From DATKNA01 sp963755755 (GTDB lineage: Bacteria; Actinomycetota; Actinomycetes; Actinomycetales; Kineosporiaceae): DNA of 64,000 nucleotides. A program made the position numbers and the translations under genes. Position 1 is the stretch's first letter; every line of letters starts with the position of its first letter. The notes under the pieces are model-generated. The model saw nothing but the letters and a program-made list of their open reading frames with translations. It had not been told where the DNA came from and did not search any database. The stretch spans positions 62,001-126,000 of the forward strand of contig CAVWLJ010000014.1 in the NCBI GenBank assembly GCA_963755755.1, in the 5' to 3' direction. Positions 1 to 9,090 of the stretch are shown piece after piece.

Positions 1-169
1 CCCGGACCAGCTCGGCGGTCTCCTTCCCCATCTCCTCGTCGCGGTACCAGGTGACGCCGACGTCGCAGCCGAGGTCGGCGAGCGCCACGGCGATCGCACG
101 ACCGATGCCTGACTCGGCGCCGGTGACGACGGCGCGCTGAGGAACGAAGTCCCGGGTGTCGACGGCCAT
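1..169 (-). CDS. SDR family oxidoreductase, N-terminal fragment
   Basis: The 56 codons in the window begin at an ATG and show the Rossmann nucleotide-binding motif VVTGAESGIGRA (TGxxxGIG) near residues 13-24, then a second beta strand ending in VTWYRDEE. This is the start of a classical short-chain dehydrogenase/reductase, an NAD(P)-dependent enzyme of unknown substrate. The catalytic Ser-Tyr-Lys region lies outside the window. It is divergent from the NYN-domain gene. Confidence 0.8.
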   Translation of the reverse strand, partial: MAVDTRDFVPQRAVVTGAESGIGRAIAVALADLGCDVGVTWYRDEEMGKETAELVR

Positions 170-230
170 GGCGTCCCTCTGCCCACCCGGCGGCCGTGCA
201 TGCGGGGAGGGAACGCGGAACGCTGCAGAC

Positions 231-626
231 GTGAGCACGCCTCCCGTGGTCCTGGTCGTCGACGTCGCGAACGTCATGGGCTCCCGGCCCGACGGCTGGT
301 GGCGGAACCGCGCCGGCGCCGCGGCCCGGCTGCTGGCCGAGCTCGCGCCACTGCGCGGCAGCACGGTCACGACCCCGGACGGGCTGAGGCTCACCATCGC
401 CCGGCTCGTCGCCGTCCTCGAGGGCCAGGCGCGCGATGTCGCCGCTCCCGAGGGCGTGGACGCGGTCCGCGCCACCGCCGACGGCGACAGCGCGATCGCC
501 GCGCTCGCGGAGGACCTGGTCGCCGGCGGGGAGCTCGTGCTCGTCGTCACCGCCGATCGAGGGCTGCGGGCGCGGCTTCCCGCGCCGGCGCTGGTCGCCG
601 GTCCGCGCTGGGTGCTCGGGCTGTAG
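231..626 (+). CDS. NYN/PIN-like domain protein (putative nuclease)
   Basis: This 131-residue protein starts at a GTG, chosen because the conserved strand VVLVVDVANVMGS follows at residues 5-17; an upstream ATG would add an unconserved extension. The D-x-A-N motif, acidic residues around ATADGDSAI and a C-terminal VLVVTADRGLR strand fit the NYN/PIN-like fold, which in characterised members is a metal-dependent RNase. Homologues in Pseudonocardiales are sometimes labelled NTP pyrophosphohydrolase, but no MazG or Nudix signature is visible. The fold is fairly secure; substrate and role are unknown. Confidence 0.6.
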   Translation: MSTPPVVLVVDVANVMGSRPDGWWRNRAGAAARLLAELAPLRGSTVTTPDGLRLTIARLVAVLEGQARDVAAPEGVDAVRATADGDSAIAALAEDLVAGGELVLVVTADRGLRARLPAPALVAGPRWVLGL

Positions 627-631
627 CGGCG

Positions 632-811
632 TCAGTCAGCGTCGGTCGGCGGCATCGGCGGGACGGCCGCGAGCGCGGCACGCAGCCGGGAACCGCGGAC
701 GGGGTCGACCGAGGCGACCCAGGCGATCCGGCCCTCGCCGGGTCCCGCACCCTGGGGCGCGTTCGCCGGCCGCGACGTTGCGGCGTCCTCGTCCGCCCCC
801 GCCGCCGTCAC
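632..811 (-). CDS. Hypothetical 59-aa protein
   Basis: A short ORF from a GTG, convergent with the NYN gene and downstream of gabD2. The N-terminal half is rich in Ala, Gly and Pro; the C-terminal half (IAWVASVDPVRGSRLRAAL) looks more constrained. No motif is recognised. It may be a small real protein or chance open frame in GC-rich DNA. Confidence 0.3.
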   Translation of the reverse strand: MTAAGADEDAATSRPANAPQGAGPGEGRIAWVASVDPVRGSRLRAALAAVPPMPPTDAD

Positions 812-891
812 GCGAGCACAGTGGACGCTCGCGGCGCCAGGGTCAAGGAGCCCTTCGTCGCCCGAGAACGTGGAGGCTTGCCGAGCTCGAG

Positions 892-2451
892 TCAGAGGCG
901 GAACGCGGTGTCGGCCGGGAGCACCTCGACGTCCATCTGGGCCTTCTGCAGCCGGCCCGAGTAGTCCCAGTTCATCGACTGCCAGCGGGTGAACTGGTCG
1001 AGCACCCAGACGCCCGACTGCCGCGAGCCGTTGCCGCTCTTGCCGTTGCCGCCGAAGGGCAGGTGCGCCTCGGCCCCGGAGGTCGAGTTGTTCACGCTGA
1101 CCATGCCGGCGCCGATGCCCTGCCGGAACCGGAACGCCGACGTCGGGTTCGTCGTGTAGATCGACGACGAGAGGCCGTAGCCGGGCAGGTTGGCGAGCTC
1201 GATCGCCTCGTCGAGGGTCCGGTAGGTCGTGACGCCGACGATCGGGCCGAACGTCTCGACCCGGAAGATCTCGTCGTCCGGGCGGACGCCGTCGACGACG
1301 ACCGGGTGGTAGTAGAGGCCGTTCTCGGCGTCCCCGACGAAGCCGTCCCGGGGGTTGCCGGCGCCGATCCTCCCGACGCCGGTCGACCCGAGCGTGCGGT
1401 GGTGATCCCCGATCCAGTCGAGGTACGTCTCGTAGCGCTCCGCGAAGTGCGGCGCGAGCAGCGGGCCCAGAACGACGTCCTGGGTGGGGTCGCCGACCCG
1501 GGCGGCGCGCACCGCGGCGTCCAGGCGGCGCAGGAACGGCTCGTGCACGTGCTCCTGGACGATCAGCGTCCCGAGGCTCGTGCAGCGCTGGCCCGCGGTG
1601 CCGAAGCCGCCGAACAGGGCGCCCTCGACGGCGAGGTCGAGGTCGGCGTCCTCGGTGACGACCATCGGGTTCTTGCCGCCGAGCTCCAGGCACGGGGACT
1701 GCAGGTGGCGGCCGCAGAGCTCGCCGATCCTGCGGCCGACGTCGGTGGAGCCGGTGAAGCCCACCTTGCCGACCAGGCCCTGCTCCAGAGCGCGGTCGAG
1801 GCCCTCGAACGTGGCGGCGCCGTCGGCGTGGACGACGGTGAGCAACCCCTCGGGCAGGCCGCCGGCGACGAAGATCCGGGCGAGGGCGTCGGCGGTGGCG
1901 GCGGCGTACTCGGCCGGCTTCCAGACGACGGCGTTGCCGGCGAGCAGCGCCGGCACGAGGTACCACGACGGCACCGCCACCGGGAAGTTGCCCGCCGTGA
2001 TGATGACCGCCGTCCCGACCGGCACCCGGAACGTGAACAGCTGCTTGTCCGGCATCTCGCTCGGCACGGTCTGGCCGTAGAGCCGGCGGCCCTCGCCGAG
2101 GAAGAAGTCGCAGGTGTCGACGATCTCCTGCACCTCGCCGCGCGCCTCGACGATCGGCTTGCCGACCTCACGGGTGACGAGCTCGGCGAGTGCGTCGAAG
2201 TTCGCCTCGACCAGCCGGCCGATCGCCGCGATCACCCGGCCGCGAACCGGCGCGGGGACGGCGGCCCACTGCCGCTGAGCGGCGTTCGCCCGGCGGGCGG
2301 CCTCGACGATCGCGTCGGGCCCGGCGAGCTCGACGCGGGCGACGACGTCGCCGAGGTCGGCGGGGTTGACCGAGTCGATCGTCCGCGCGGTGGTGACCCC
2401 GGGGACGGTCGAGCGGAGCGTGGGGGCGGCGGTCGCGGTCGGCGTCGTCAT
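892..2451 (-). CDS. gabD2: Succinate-semialdehyde dehydrogenase (NADP+), GabD2-like
   Basis: Intact 519-residue aldehyde dehydrogenase. The catalytic pair is visible: general-base Glu in CLELGGKNPMVV and nucleophile Cys in AGQRCTSLG, with the cofactor segment AVVWKPAEYA upstream. Length and sequence best fit the actinobacterial GabD2 branch, which oxidises succinate semialdehyde to succinate with NADP+, linking GABA or 2-oxoglutarate degradation to the TCA cycle. The ATG at 2451 is preferred to one 29 codons upstream because the extension is low-complexity. It is divergent from pheA with an inverted-repeat operator candidate between them. Substrate could differ within the ALDH superfamily. 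Confidence 0.85.
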   Translation of the reverse strand: MTTPTATAAPTLRSTVPGVTTARTIDSVNPADLGDVVARVELAGPDAIVEAARRANAAQRQWAAVPAPVRGRVIAAIGRLVEANFDALAELVTREVGKPIVEARGEVQEIVDTCDFFLGEGRRLYGQTVPSEMPDKQLFTFRVPVGTAVIITAGNFPVAVPSWYLVPALLAGNAVVWKPAEYAAATADALARIFVAGGLPEGLLTVVHADGAATFEGLDRALEQGLVGKVGFTGSTDVGRRIGELCGRHLQSPCLELGGKNPMVVTEDADLDLAVEGALFGGFGTAGQRCTSLGTLIVQEHVHEPFLRRLDAAVRAARVGDPTQDVVLGPLLAPHFAERYETYLDWIGDHHRTLGSTGVGRIGAGNPRDGFVGDAENGLYYHPVVVDGVRPDDEIFRVETFGPIVGVTTYRTLDEAIELANLPGYGLSSSIYTTNPTSAFRFRQGIGAGMVSVNNSTSGAEAHLPFGGNGKSGNGSRQSGVWVLDQFTRWQSMNWDYSGRLQKAQMDVEVLPADTAFRL

Positions 2452-2560
2452 GACTGGCACGGTAACGCCGCCACCCGTGCATCCGAACCCCGCCACCAGC
2501 GGGCTCGACGCCGGCGCGGGCGCCGGGTTCGGGTGCACAGCGGGCGGCGGACTCCATCGC

Positions 2561-2596
2561 CTTGTCTTCGCTATCTAGCTGATCACGCTAGACAAG
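2561..2596. promoter_or_regulatory. Nested inverted repeat between gabD2 and pheA (operator candidate)
   Basis: CTTGTCT (2561-2567) pairs with AGACAAG (2590-2596) and inside them TCTAGC (2574-2579) pairs with GCTAGA (2587-2592). A further AGACAA follows at 2600. The element lies in the 177-bp divergent intergenic region and ends about 33 bp before the pheA start. The regulator is not identified; no regulator gene adjoins. Confidence 0.4.
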
Positions 2597-2628
2597 GGCA
2601 GACAATGCCATCGGGCTAGGGTTGTGGC

Positions 2629-3563
2629 GTGACCGCCACCTCGGCGTCCGGACGGATCGCCTACCAGGGCGAGCCCGGCGCCAACTCCGACGCCGCCTGT
2701 CGCGACGCCCTGCCCGGGCTCGAACCGCTGCCCTGCGGGACGTTCGAGGACGCGTTCGACGCCGTCGAGTCCGGTGCGGCCGAGCTCGCGATGATCCCGG
2801 TCGAGAACTCGATCGCGGGCCGGGTCGCGGACATCCACCACCTGCTGCCCGAATCCGGGCTGCACATCGTCGGCGAGTACTTCATGCCGATCCACTTCCA
2901 GCTCATGGCCCTGCCGGGGACGTCGACCGACCGGATCAGGACCGTCCGCAGCCACGCCCACGCGCTCGGCCAGTGCCGGCGCTACCTGCGCGAGCACGGC
3001 TGGGCCGGCGTCGTGGCGGACGACACCGCCGGCGCGGCCCGCGAGGTGGCGGAGCTCGGCGACCCCTCGGTCGGCCGCGCTGGCTCCGCGGCTGGCCGCC
3101 GAGCTCTACGGGCTGCAGATCCTCGCGGAGGACGTCGAGGACGAGCACCACAACACGACCCGGTTCCTGCTGCTCGCCCGGGAGCCCCGCGAGCCGGCCC
3201 TCGGCGAGGGCCGGTCATCACCACGTTCGTCTTCCGGGTGCGCAACGTGCCGGCGGCGCTCTACAAGGCGATGGGCGGGTTCGCGACCAACGGCGTCAAC
3301 ATGACGAAGCTGGAGAGCTACCAGCTCGGCGGCACGTTCTTCGCCACCCAGTTCTACGCCGACGTCGAGGGGCACCCCAAGGACGCGTCGCTGGCCTGGC
3401 GCTGGAGGAGCTCGCCTTCTTCTCCGTGCACCTGCGGATCCTCGGCACCTACCCCGCGAGCCCGTTCCGGGCCGAGATCGCGGAGCCGGCGGAGAACCGC
3501 CAGCTGCGACCCTCGCGCTCGACTCGCGACCGGACTCTGCGGGACTATCTCCCTCCGGGCTAG
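2629..3563 (+). CDS. pheA: Prephenate dehydratase PheA (three frameshifts)
   Basis: Converts prephenate to phenylpyruvate in phenylalanine synthesis. The GTG start gives RIAYQGEPGANSDAACRDA, the typical beginning of the catalytic domain, followed by IPVENSIAGRV and the TRFLLLAREP region; the C-terminal ACT domain shows the regulatory ESYQLGG motif (ESRP equivalent). About 310 residues once rebuilt, normal for actinobacterial PheA. The frame changes near 3070-3095, 3210 and 3395. The last two look like loss of one C from CCC runs (GEG-P-VITTF and SLA-L-ALEEL). All domains are present, so sequencing error is more likely than gene death. It is followed after 21 bp by the ATPase gene. Confidence 0.9.
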
Positions 3564-3584
3564 AGAACCGGATACGGTCCGATC

Positions 3585-4806
3585 GTGGATCCGGTCCGGA
3601 ACCCGTACGCCCCCGGCGCGGGGCAGCGCCCGCCCGAGCTCGCCGGCCGTGACGACCAGCTGCAGGCCTTCGACGTCCTGCTCGAACGGGTGTCGCGCGG
3701 GCGGCCCGGAGCGCAGCATCGTCCTCACCGGCCTGCGCGGCGTCGGCAAGACGGTGCTGCTCAACGCGATGCGGTCGGCCGCGGTGCGGCGCGGCTGGGG
3801 GACCGGCAAGCTCGAGGCGCGGCCCGACCAGCCGCTGCGGCGCCCGCTGGCGGCGGCGCTGCACCTCGCCGTGCGCGAGCTCTCCTCGCGCGATCGGGAC
3901 GGGGTCGAGCAGGTGCTCGGCGTCCTGAAGTCCTTCGCCATGCGGGAGGACGCGGCGCCCGGCAAGCCGCCGGCGAAGCTCCGCGACCGCTGGCAGCCGG
4001 GCATCGACGTCGCCGCCGTCCCGGGCCGCGCCGACTCCGGCGACATCGAGATCGACCTCGTCGAGCTGCTCACCGACATCGGCGGCCTGGCGCAGGACGC
4101 CGGCCGCGGCGTCGCGATCTTCGTCGACGAGATGCAGGACCTGGGGCCGGCGGACGTCAGCGCGCTGTGCGCCGCGTGCCACGAGATCAGCCAGACCGGG
4201 CTGCCGTTCGTCGTCGTCGGCGCCGGTCTGCCGCACCTGCCGGCGGTGCTGTCGGCGAGCAAGTCGTACTCGGAGCGGCTGTTCCGGTACGCCCGCATCG
4301 ACCGGCTCGACCGGTCGGCGGCGGACCGGGCGCTGCGCGCGCCGGCGGTCGACGAGGACGCCGACTGGTCGCGACGGACGCCCTCGCCGAGATGTACGCG
4401 GCGACGGCCGGCTACCCGTACTTCGTGCAGGCCTACGGCAAGGCCGCCTGGGACGTCGCGCCGCGCTCGCCGGTGACGCCGGACGACGTCCGGGTCGCGG
4501 CGCCCGAGGCGGAGGCGGAACTCGCGGTCGGCTTCTTCGGGTCGCGGTACGAGCGGGCGACGCCGGCCGAGCGCGAGTACCTGCGGGCGATGGCCGACCT
4601 CGGCGCCGCCGAGCCGGACGCCGAGCCGGACGCGGTGCTCTCGACGGCCGCGGTCGCCGACCACCTCGGGCCGCAAGCCGCAGTCGCTGTCGCCGGCGCG
4701 CGACGGGCTCATCAAGAAGGGGCTGATCTACAGCGGGGAGCGCGGCCGGATCGCCTTCACCGTGCCGCACTTCGGCCGCTACCTGCGCCGCCACGGCGGC
4801 GACTGA
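3585..4806 (+). CDS. AAA family ATPase, Orc1/Cdc6-like (three frameshifts)
   Basis: About 407 residues when rebuilt. The N-terminus carries Walker A in LTGLRGVGKTVLL and Walker B in VAIFVDEMQDL, then a sensor-like segment (LPFVVVGAG) and a C-terminal winged-helix-like region ending LIKKGLIYSGERGRIAF. This layout matches actinobacterial ATPases annotated as ATP-binding or Orc1-like; the molecular role is unknown. Frame changes occur near 3705 (extra C in GRP-ERSIV), 4370 and 4675 (extra C in LG-RKPQSL). Its stop is at the foot of a strong hairpin shared with the convergent yceI. Confidence 0.75.
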
Positions 4807-4809
4807 CCG

Positions 4810-4893
4810 CGCTGATCATGCAAACCGGTCCGATCATGCAAACCGGTCCGATCATGGGACGCTGCCATGATCGGACCGGTTGCATGATCAGCG
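4810..4893. terminator. Long bidirectional hairpin between convergent genes
   Basis: Arms 4810-4838 and 4866-4893 are complementary over about 28 bp with one bulged A, separated by 27 nt. It sits between the stop of the ATPase gene and the stop of yceI, so it would terminate transcription from both sides. No U-tract is obvious, as is common in actinobacteria. Confidence 0.75.
4814..4849 (+). repeat. Two perfect 18-bp tandem repeats within the hairpin
   Basis: The unit GATCATGCAAACCGGTCC occurs at 4814-4831 and 4832-4849 and begins a third time as GATCATGG. An inverted copy lacking one A forms the other hairpin arm, so three related copies are packed into 80 bp. Confidence 0.8.
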
Positions 4894-4899
4894 CGTGGG

Positions 4900-5456
4900 T
4901 CAGGCGTCGGCGCGCTTGACCGCGGCGATCTCGAGAACGAGCTTGATCTTGTCGGACACGAGGAAGCCGCCGGTCTCGAGCGCGGCGTTCCAGACCAGGC
5001 CCCAGTCCTTGCGGTTAGGGTGGCGGTGCCGTCGCAGCCCGGCGCGGGTGTTGCCGTACGGGTCCTTGGAGAGTCCGTTGAACTCCCAGACGCACCTCGA
5101 CGGGGTGCGTCGACGCCGGCGACGGTGAGGTCGCCCGCCGTGATGGCCTCGTCGCCGTCGACCTTGACGTCGTGCTCTTGAAGGTGATCTTCGGGTGGTC
5201 CTGCACCTTGAAGAAGTCGGTGCTGCGCAGGTGGTTGTCGCGCTGCTCGTTGCCGGTGGTGACGCTGTCGGCGTCGATCTCGATCCAGAGGCTGGAGTTC
5301 TCCGGGTTCTGCCGCGTCGATCGTCGCGCCGCCGGTGAAGACGGTGAAGTGACCGCGGGTCGTCGCGACCATCGCGTGCTTGGCGGCGAAGCCGACGGTG
5401 CTGTGGACCGGGTCGATGTCCCAGGTGCCGGTCAGCTCGGCGGGGAAGGTGCTCAT
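4900..5456 (-). CDS. YceI family protein (frameshifted)
   Basis: Lipocalin-like YceI domain protein of about 185 residues, a family that binds isoprenoid or other amphipathic ligands; no signal peptide is visible, as is usual for the actinobacterial cytoplasmic type. Recognised from the N-terminal WDIDPVHSTVGFAAKHAM and the C-terminal ETGGFLVSDKIKLVLEI. The middle (HLRSTDFF, HPKITFKST, TVAGVDAPVEV in corrected frame) is spread over several frames, with at least four single-base changes between about 5020 and 5310. It converges on the ATPase gene. Confidence 0.8.
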
Positions 5457-5563
5457 GAGAAGGCTCTCCTTGACGGTGGTTCAGGGCTGTTCCGGCGCGC
5501 ACGGCAGCGGCGCCGGGGTGGCGACGGGCGAGCGGGCCGCTCTCGCCATCGGTTGAAGCACTA

Positions 5564-5588
5564 AAGCGTTCGACGCTTGACGTGTCAA
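5564..5588. promoter_or_regulatory. Two adjacent inverted repeats upstream of yceI
   Basis: AAGCGT-TCG-ACGCTT (5564-5578) overlaps TTGAC-GT-GTCAA (5577-5588). They lie about 110-130 bp upstream of the yceI start and upstream of the divergent phosphodiesterase gene. The second half resembles short MarR-type palindromes. No MarR gene is visible nearby, so the regulator is unknown. Confidence 0.4.
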
Positions 5589-5752
5589 CTAAGCGCATGA
5601 ACGCGACGGCAGGGCGTCGACGGTCCGACGCATGGGTGAACAGCCGATGAGCACTCCGGAGGGGACCTCGCGGAACGGCACCGCGCGAGCGCGTGCCGAC
5701 CGATACTGCCGGCGTGGTCCAGAGCTCTTTTCGTCTGTGGCAGCCTGAGCGG

Positions 5753-6560
5753 GTGACGGCCCGTCCGCTGGTGGTCGCGCACCGTGGCGCCAGCGCCGAC
5801 GAACCCGAGCACACGCTCGCCGCCTACGTCGAGGCGATCAAGGCCGGCGCCGACGCCCTCGAGTGCGACGTCCGGCTCACCGCCGACGGGCACCTCGTCT
5901 GCGTCCACGACCGCCGCGTCGACCGGACCTCCAACGGCCGCGGCGTGGTCTCGACGCTCGAGCTGACCGAGCTGGAGGGCCTCGACTGGGGGTCGTGGAA
6001 GGCGCTGGAGCGTCAGGCCGAGGCCCCGGACGACGAGGTGCCGGACGTCGTCGACCGCGACGACCGCTCCCACCTGCTGACGCTGCGGACCCTGCTCGGC
6101 CTGGTCGAGGACAGCGACCGCCGGATCGAGGTGCTGGTCGAGACCAAGCACCCGACCCGGTACGGCGCGCTGGTCGAGCGCCGGCTGGCCGAGCTGCTGC
6201 AGTACTTCGGCTGGGGCGGCGATCCGCGAGGGCCCGATCCGGATGATGAGCTTCTCGCTGCTCGCCGTCCGCCGGATGCGGCCAGCTGGCGCCGGCGGTG
6301 CCGCGGGTGTTCCTCATGGACCGCGTTCCGCTGCCGTTCCGTGACGGCTCGCTGCCGCCCGGGCGTCGGGACGGCGGGGCTGAAGATCGACATCCTCCGC
6401 GACCACCCCCGCTACGTCGAGCGGCTGCGCGAGCGCGGCAACGCAGCTCTTCGTCTTCACGGTCGACGACCCGGCCGACGTCGAGCTCTGCCTGCGGCTG
6501 GGCGCCGACGCGATCATCACCAACCGGCCGGCCGAGGTGCTCGCCCAGCTCGGGCGCTGA
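5753..6560 (+). CDS. Glycerophosphodiester phosphodiesterase (frameshifted)
   Basis: GDPD family, hydrolysing glycerophosphodiesters to glycerol-3-phosphate and an alcohol. The start of the TIM barrel is clear: VVAHRGASADEPEHT (catalytic HR) at residues 6-20, ALECDVRLTADGHLVCVHD (metal-binding E-x-D and second His) and later VLVETKHP; the C-terminus gives DAIITNRPAEVLAQL. The GTG at 5753 is preferred because conserved sequence begins five codons later; a GTG at 5714 would add 13 residues. Frame changes near 6225, 6280 and 6445 split the C-terminal third. No signal peptide, so cytoplasmic. Confidence 0.85.
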
Positions 6561-6784
6561 CCGCCGCCCCCGCCGTCTCGCCGGGCGATCCCGCCCCACC
6601 GCTGTCACTCTCGAAGTCCGAGCACGACCGGTCCGACCGGGTCAAGCCCTTCACCATGGGTGCTCGTCCGGAGACGTTTCGAGCGTCAGACGAGGGGGTA
6701 TCGACCAGGTGGCGGGGAGAGTGGGACCGCCTGACGACGGATGCACGGCGCCGCCAGGCCGGCCAGGACGAAAGGGGACGCTCG

Positions 6785-7244
6785 GTGAACGCCCCAGACG
6801 CGGCTGCGCGCAGCTACGTGTCGTCCAACGTCCTACGCGTCCGTCACGAGGCCGCCGCCGTCAGCGCGGCCCGCCGCCAGGTCCGTCGCGAGCTCGCCGA
6901 GGAGCGCCTCCCCGAGCCACTGCTCGACGACGTCGAGGTCGTCCTCTCCGAGCTCATGGGCAACGCCGTCCGGCACGCCCGCGCCATCGCCGGCGGCGTG
7001 CTGCTCGTCGGTTGGCGGATCGCCGACGACGAGCTGACGATCCGGGTCACCGACGGCGGCTCGGTGAAGCGGATCGAGCCGCGGGACTCCTCGCCGATGG
7101 CCGACTCCGGCCGCGGTCTGCACATCGTGGAACGCCTCGCGAGCGACCTGGGGCGTCACCGATCACGCCGGCAGCCTGCGCACGGTGTGGGCCGTGCTCC
7201 CGGTGCACGAGCGCCCGGTCGCGCTGCGCCTCGTCCGTGGCTGA
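6785..7244 (+). CDS. ATP-binding protein, anti-sigma/HATPase_c type (one frameshift)
   Basis: About 153 residues from a GTG. The protein is a stand-alone GHKL ATPase domain of the RsbW/SpoIIAB-like serine kinase group: N box in VLSELMGNAVRHA, G1 box in IRVTDGG and G2 region DSGRGLHIVERLA. Such proteins bind sigma or anti-anti-sigma factors or act as free-standing regulators; no partner gene is adjacent. A frame change near 7150 moves the last 30 residues (VTDHAGSLRTVWAVLPV). The preceding 224 bp hold no recognisable feature. Confidence 0.8.
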
Positions 7245-7338
7245 CCCGCGTCTCGCCCGCCTCGATAGGGTCGCCTGAGCACCGCCGTCGCCGCCCGCTC
7301 CGGCGTTGCTCCGCCCGAACCTGGAGGAGGCACCGCGC

Positions 7339-8300
7339 GTGGGCAAGAAGTCCCGTTCGGCCGGAGGCGTCGCGCTGGCGGAGCCGTCGGCGCCGATCCC
7401 CGTCGTCGGCGCTCGCGAACCCTGCCCCTGCGGCTCGGGCCGCCGGTACAAGGCCTGCCACGGCCGGCTTCCAGCGGGCGCGAGGCGGTCAAGCTCGTGC
7501 CCCGTCCGTTCGAGGGCCTGCCCGGCGAGGCCGACTGGGTCGCGATGCGCGAGATCGTGCCGGCCGCCACGGCCGTCGTCCGCACCACCTCGGCCCATGG
7601 GGCCCGCGAGCGTCATCGCGTCCACGGTGCTCCCCATGGCCTGGCCGGCCATGCACCGCGCGGACGGTTCGGTCCTCCTCGGCCTGCAGACCCAGGGCGG
7701 GTCGGGCGACCCGAGCCGGGACGCCGCGGCCGCCCTGCTCACCGCGCTCGAGGCCGAGCCCGGGACGCCGGTCGCTCCGGGCGATCTGCCCGGTCCGGGG
7801 CCGCGCCTGCAGGACGTGCTCGACCTCGATGCGCCGTTCGAGGTGGCCGTCCACACCGGGTTCGACTTCTGGCTGGCCGGGCGTCGAGGACGTGTCCGCC
7901 GAGGTCCGCGAGTCGATGGAGCGCGCCAACGCCGCCGTCGTCCCCACCCGGCGGCTGACCTCGGTCGACTCGGCCTACTGGTGCGAGATCGGCCCCCGCC
8001 GCCATCTGCGCTGGGTGCTGCCGAGCCCGAGGACCGGCTCCTCGACGCCATCGCGCGCCTGCACGCCGCGGACCGGTCGGCGGTGGTCGAGGGCTCCCGC
8101 TACGTGGGGCCTTCCGCGCGGACGGCCTGCTCGTCCCCGTCTGGGACCTCGCGCCCGGCACGGACGCCGAGGATCTCGAGGCGCCGGTCGCGGCGTGGGC
8201 GGATCTGCTGGCCGAGGCCCTCGCCGAGACCGCGCCCCTGACCCTCGAGGAGCGCCGCGCCCGTGCCGGCGTCGTCAGCCGACAGCTCACGCTCCGCTGA
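7339..8300 (+). CDS. SEC-C motif DUF5926 family protein (frameshifted)
   Basis: GTG start after a GGAGG site. Residues 27-42 hold a SEC-C zinc-binding motif, REPCPCGSGRRYKACH (C-x-C-x8-C-H), followed by a DUF5926-type domain of unknown function (VPRPFEGLPGEADWVAMREI onward) and ending RARAGVVSRQLTLR. About 320 residues when rebuilt. At least five frame changes occur (near 7475, 7590, 7885, 8025 and 8105), the densest damage in the window. The next gene, a glycosyltransferase, starts 11 bp later. SEC-C motifs bind zinc and are found in SecA and many unrelated proteins. Confidence 0.75.
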
Positions 8301-8310
8301 GACCGCGGCG

Positions 8311-9090
8311 ATGAGCCTCGCGCAGGTCGGCGTCGTCGTCCCGGCCCGGGACGAGGCCGCCGGCATCGCCGAGACCGTCACGGCACTGCGCGCCATCCCG
8401 GGCGTGGCGGCGGTCGTCGTCGTGGACGACGGGTCCGCCGGACGGCACCGGTGAGGCGGCCCGCGCGGCCGGCGCCGACGTCGTGCGGCACGTCCGCTCC
8501 CGGGGGAAGGCGGCGGCCCTCGAGACGGGCGCCGCCCGGCTCGCCGTGCTCGAGGCGCAGGTGACGGGCCGCACGACGCCGACCTGGCTGCTGCTCCTCG
8601 CGGACGCCGACCTGCGCGGCAGCGCCGCGCAACCTCGGCGTCCTCGTCGGCCCCGTCGCCGACGGCACCGCGGACATGACGATCGCGGTGCTGCCGCCGC
8701 AGGAACGGCCCGGGCGGCGGCCACGGGTTCGTCGTCCGGCTGGCCACCCGCGGGATCATCGACGCGACCGGCTGGACGCCGACCCAGCCGCTCTCGGGCA
8801 TGCGCTGCCTGACCCGCGAGGCGTTCGAGGCCGCCCGGCCGCTCGCGCACGGCTGGGGCGTGGAGACCGCGCTGACGATCGACCTGCTGACGGCCGGCTA
8901 CCGGGTCGCCGAGGTGCCCTGCGAGCTGCACCACCGGGTGACGGGCGCCGACTGGCGGGGGCAGCTCCACCGGGCGCGCCAGTACCGCGACGTCGCCCGC
9001 GGGCTCGCCGCCCGGCGGGTGCGGAGGGCCGCCCCGCTGCGCGTCCTGCGCCGGCTGACGCCGACCGGAGCGCCGCGCGAGCACCCGTGA
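8311..9090 (+). CDS. Glycosyltransferase family 2 (frameshifted)
   Basis: About 259 residues. GT-A fold: VGVVVPARDEAAGIAETV at residues 6-23, the VVVVDDGSADGTGEA nucleotide-sugar motif and LLADADL (DXD-like). The C-terminal ETALTIDLLTAGYRVAEVP is typical of GT2 enzymes that transfer sugars from nucleotide donors to lipid or small acceptors. Frame changes near 8440 (extra G in GSA-DGTG), 8630 and 8715. Its TGA overlaps the GTG of the next gene by 4 bp, implying coupling with the GT-C membrane enzyme and a role in envelope glycan synthesis. The acceptor cannot be told. Confidence 0.8.

Noticed and set aside
436..2619. 727-codon plus-strand open frame across the gabD2 gene
   Set aside because: Antisense shadow of an intact aldehyde dehydrogenase; low-complexity Arg/Gly/Ala-rich product without motifs, as usual in very GC-rich DNA.
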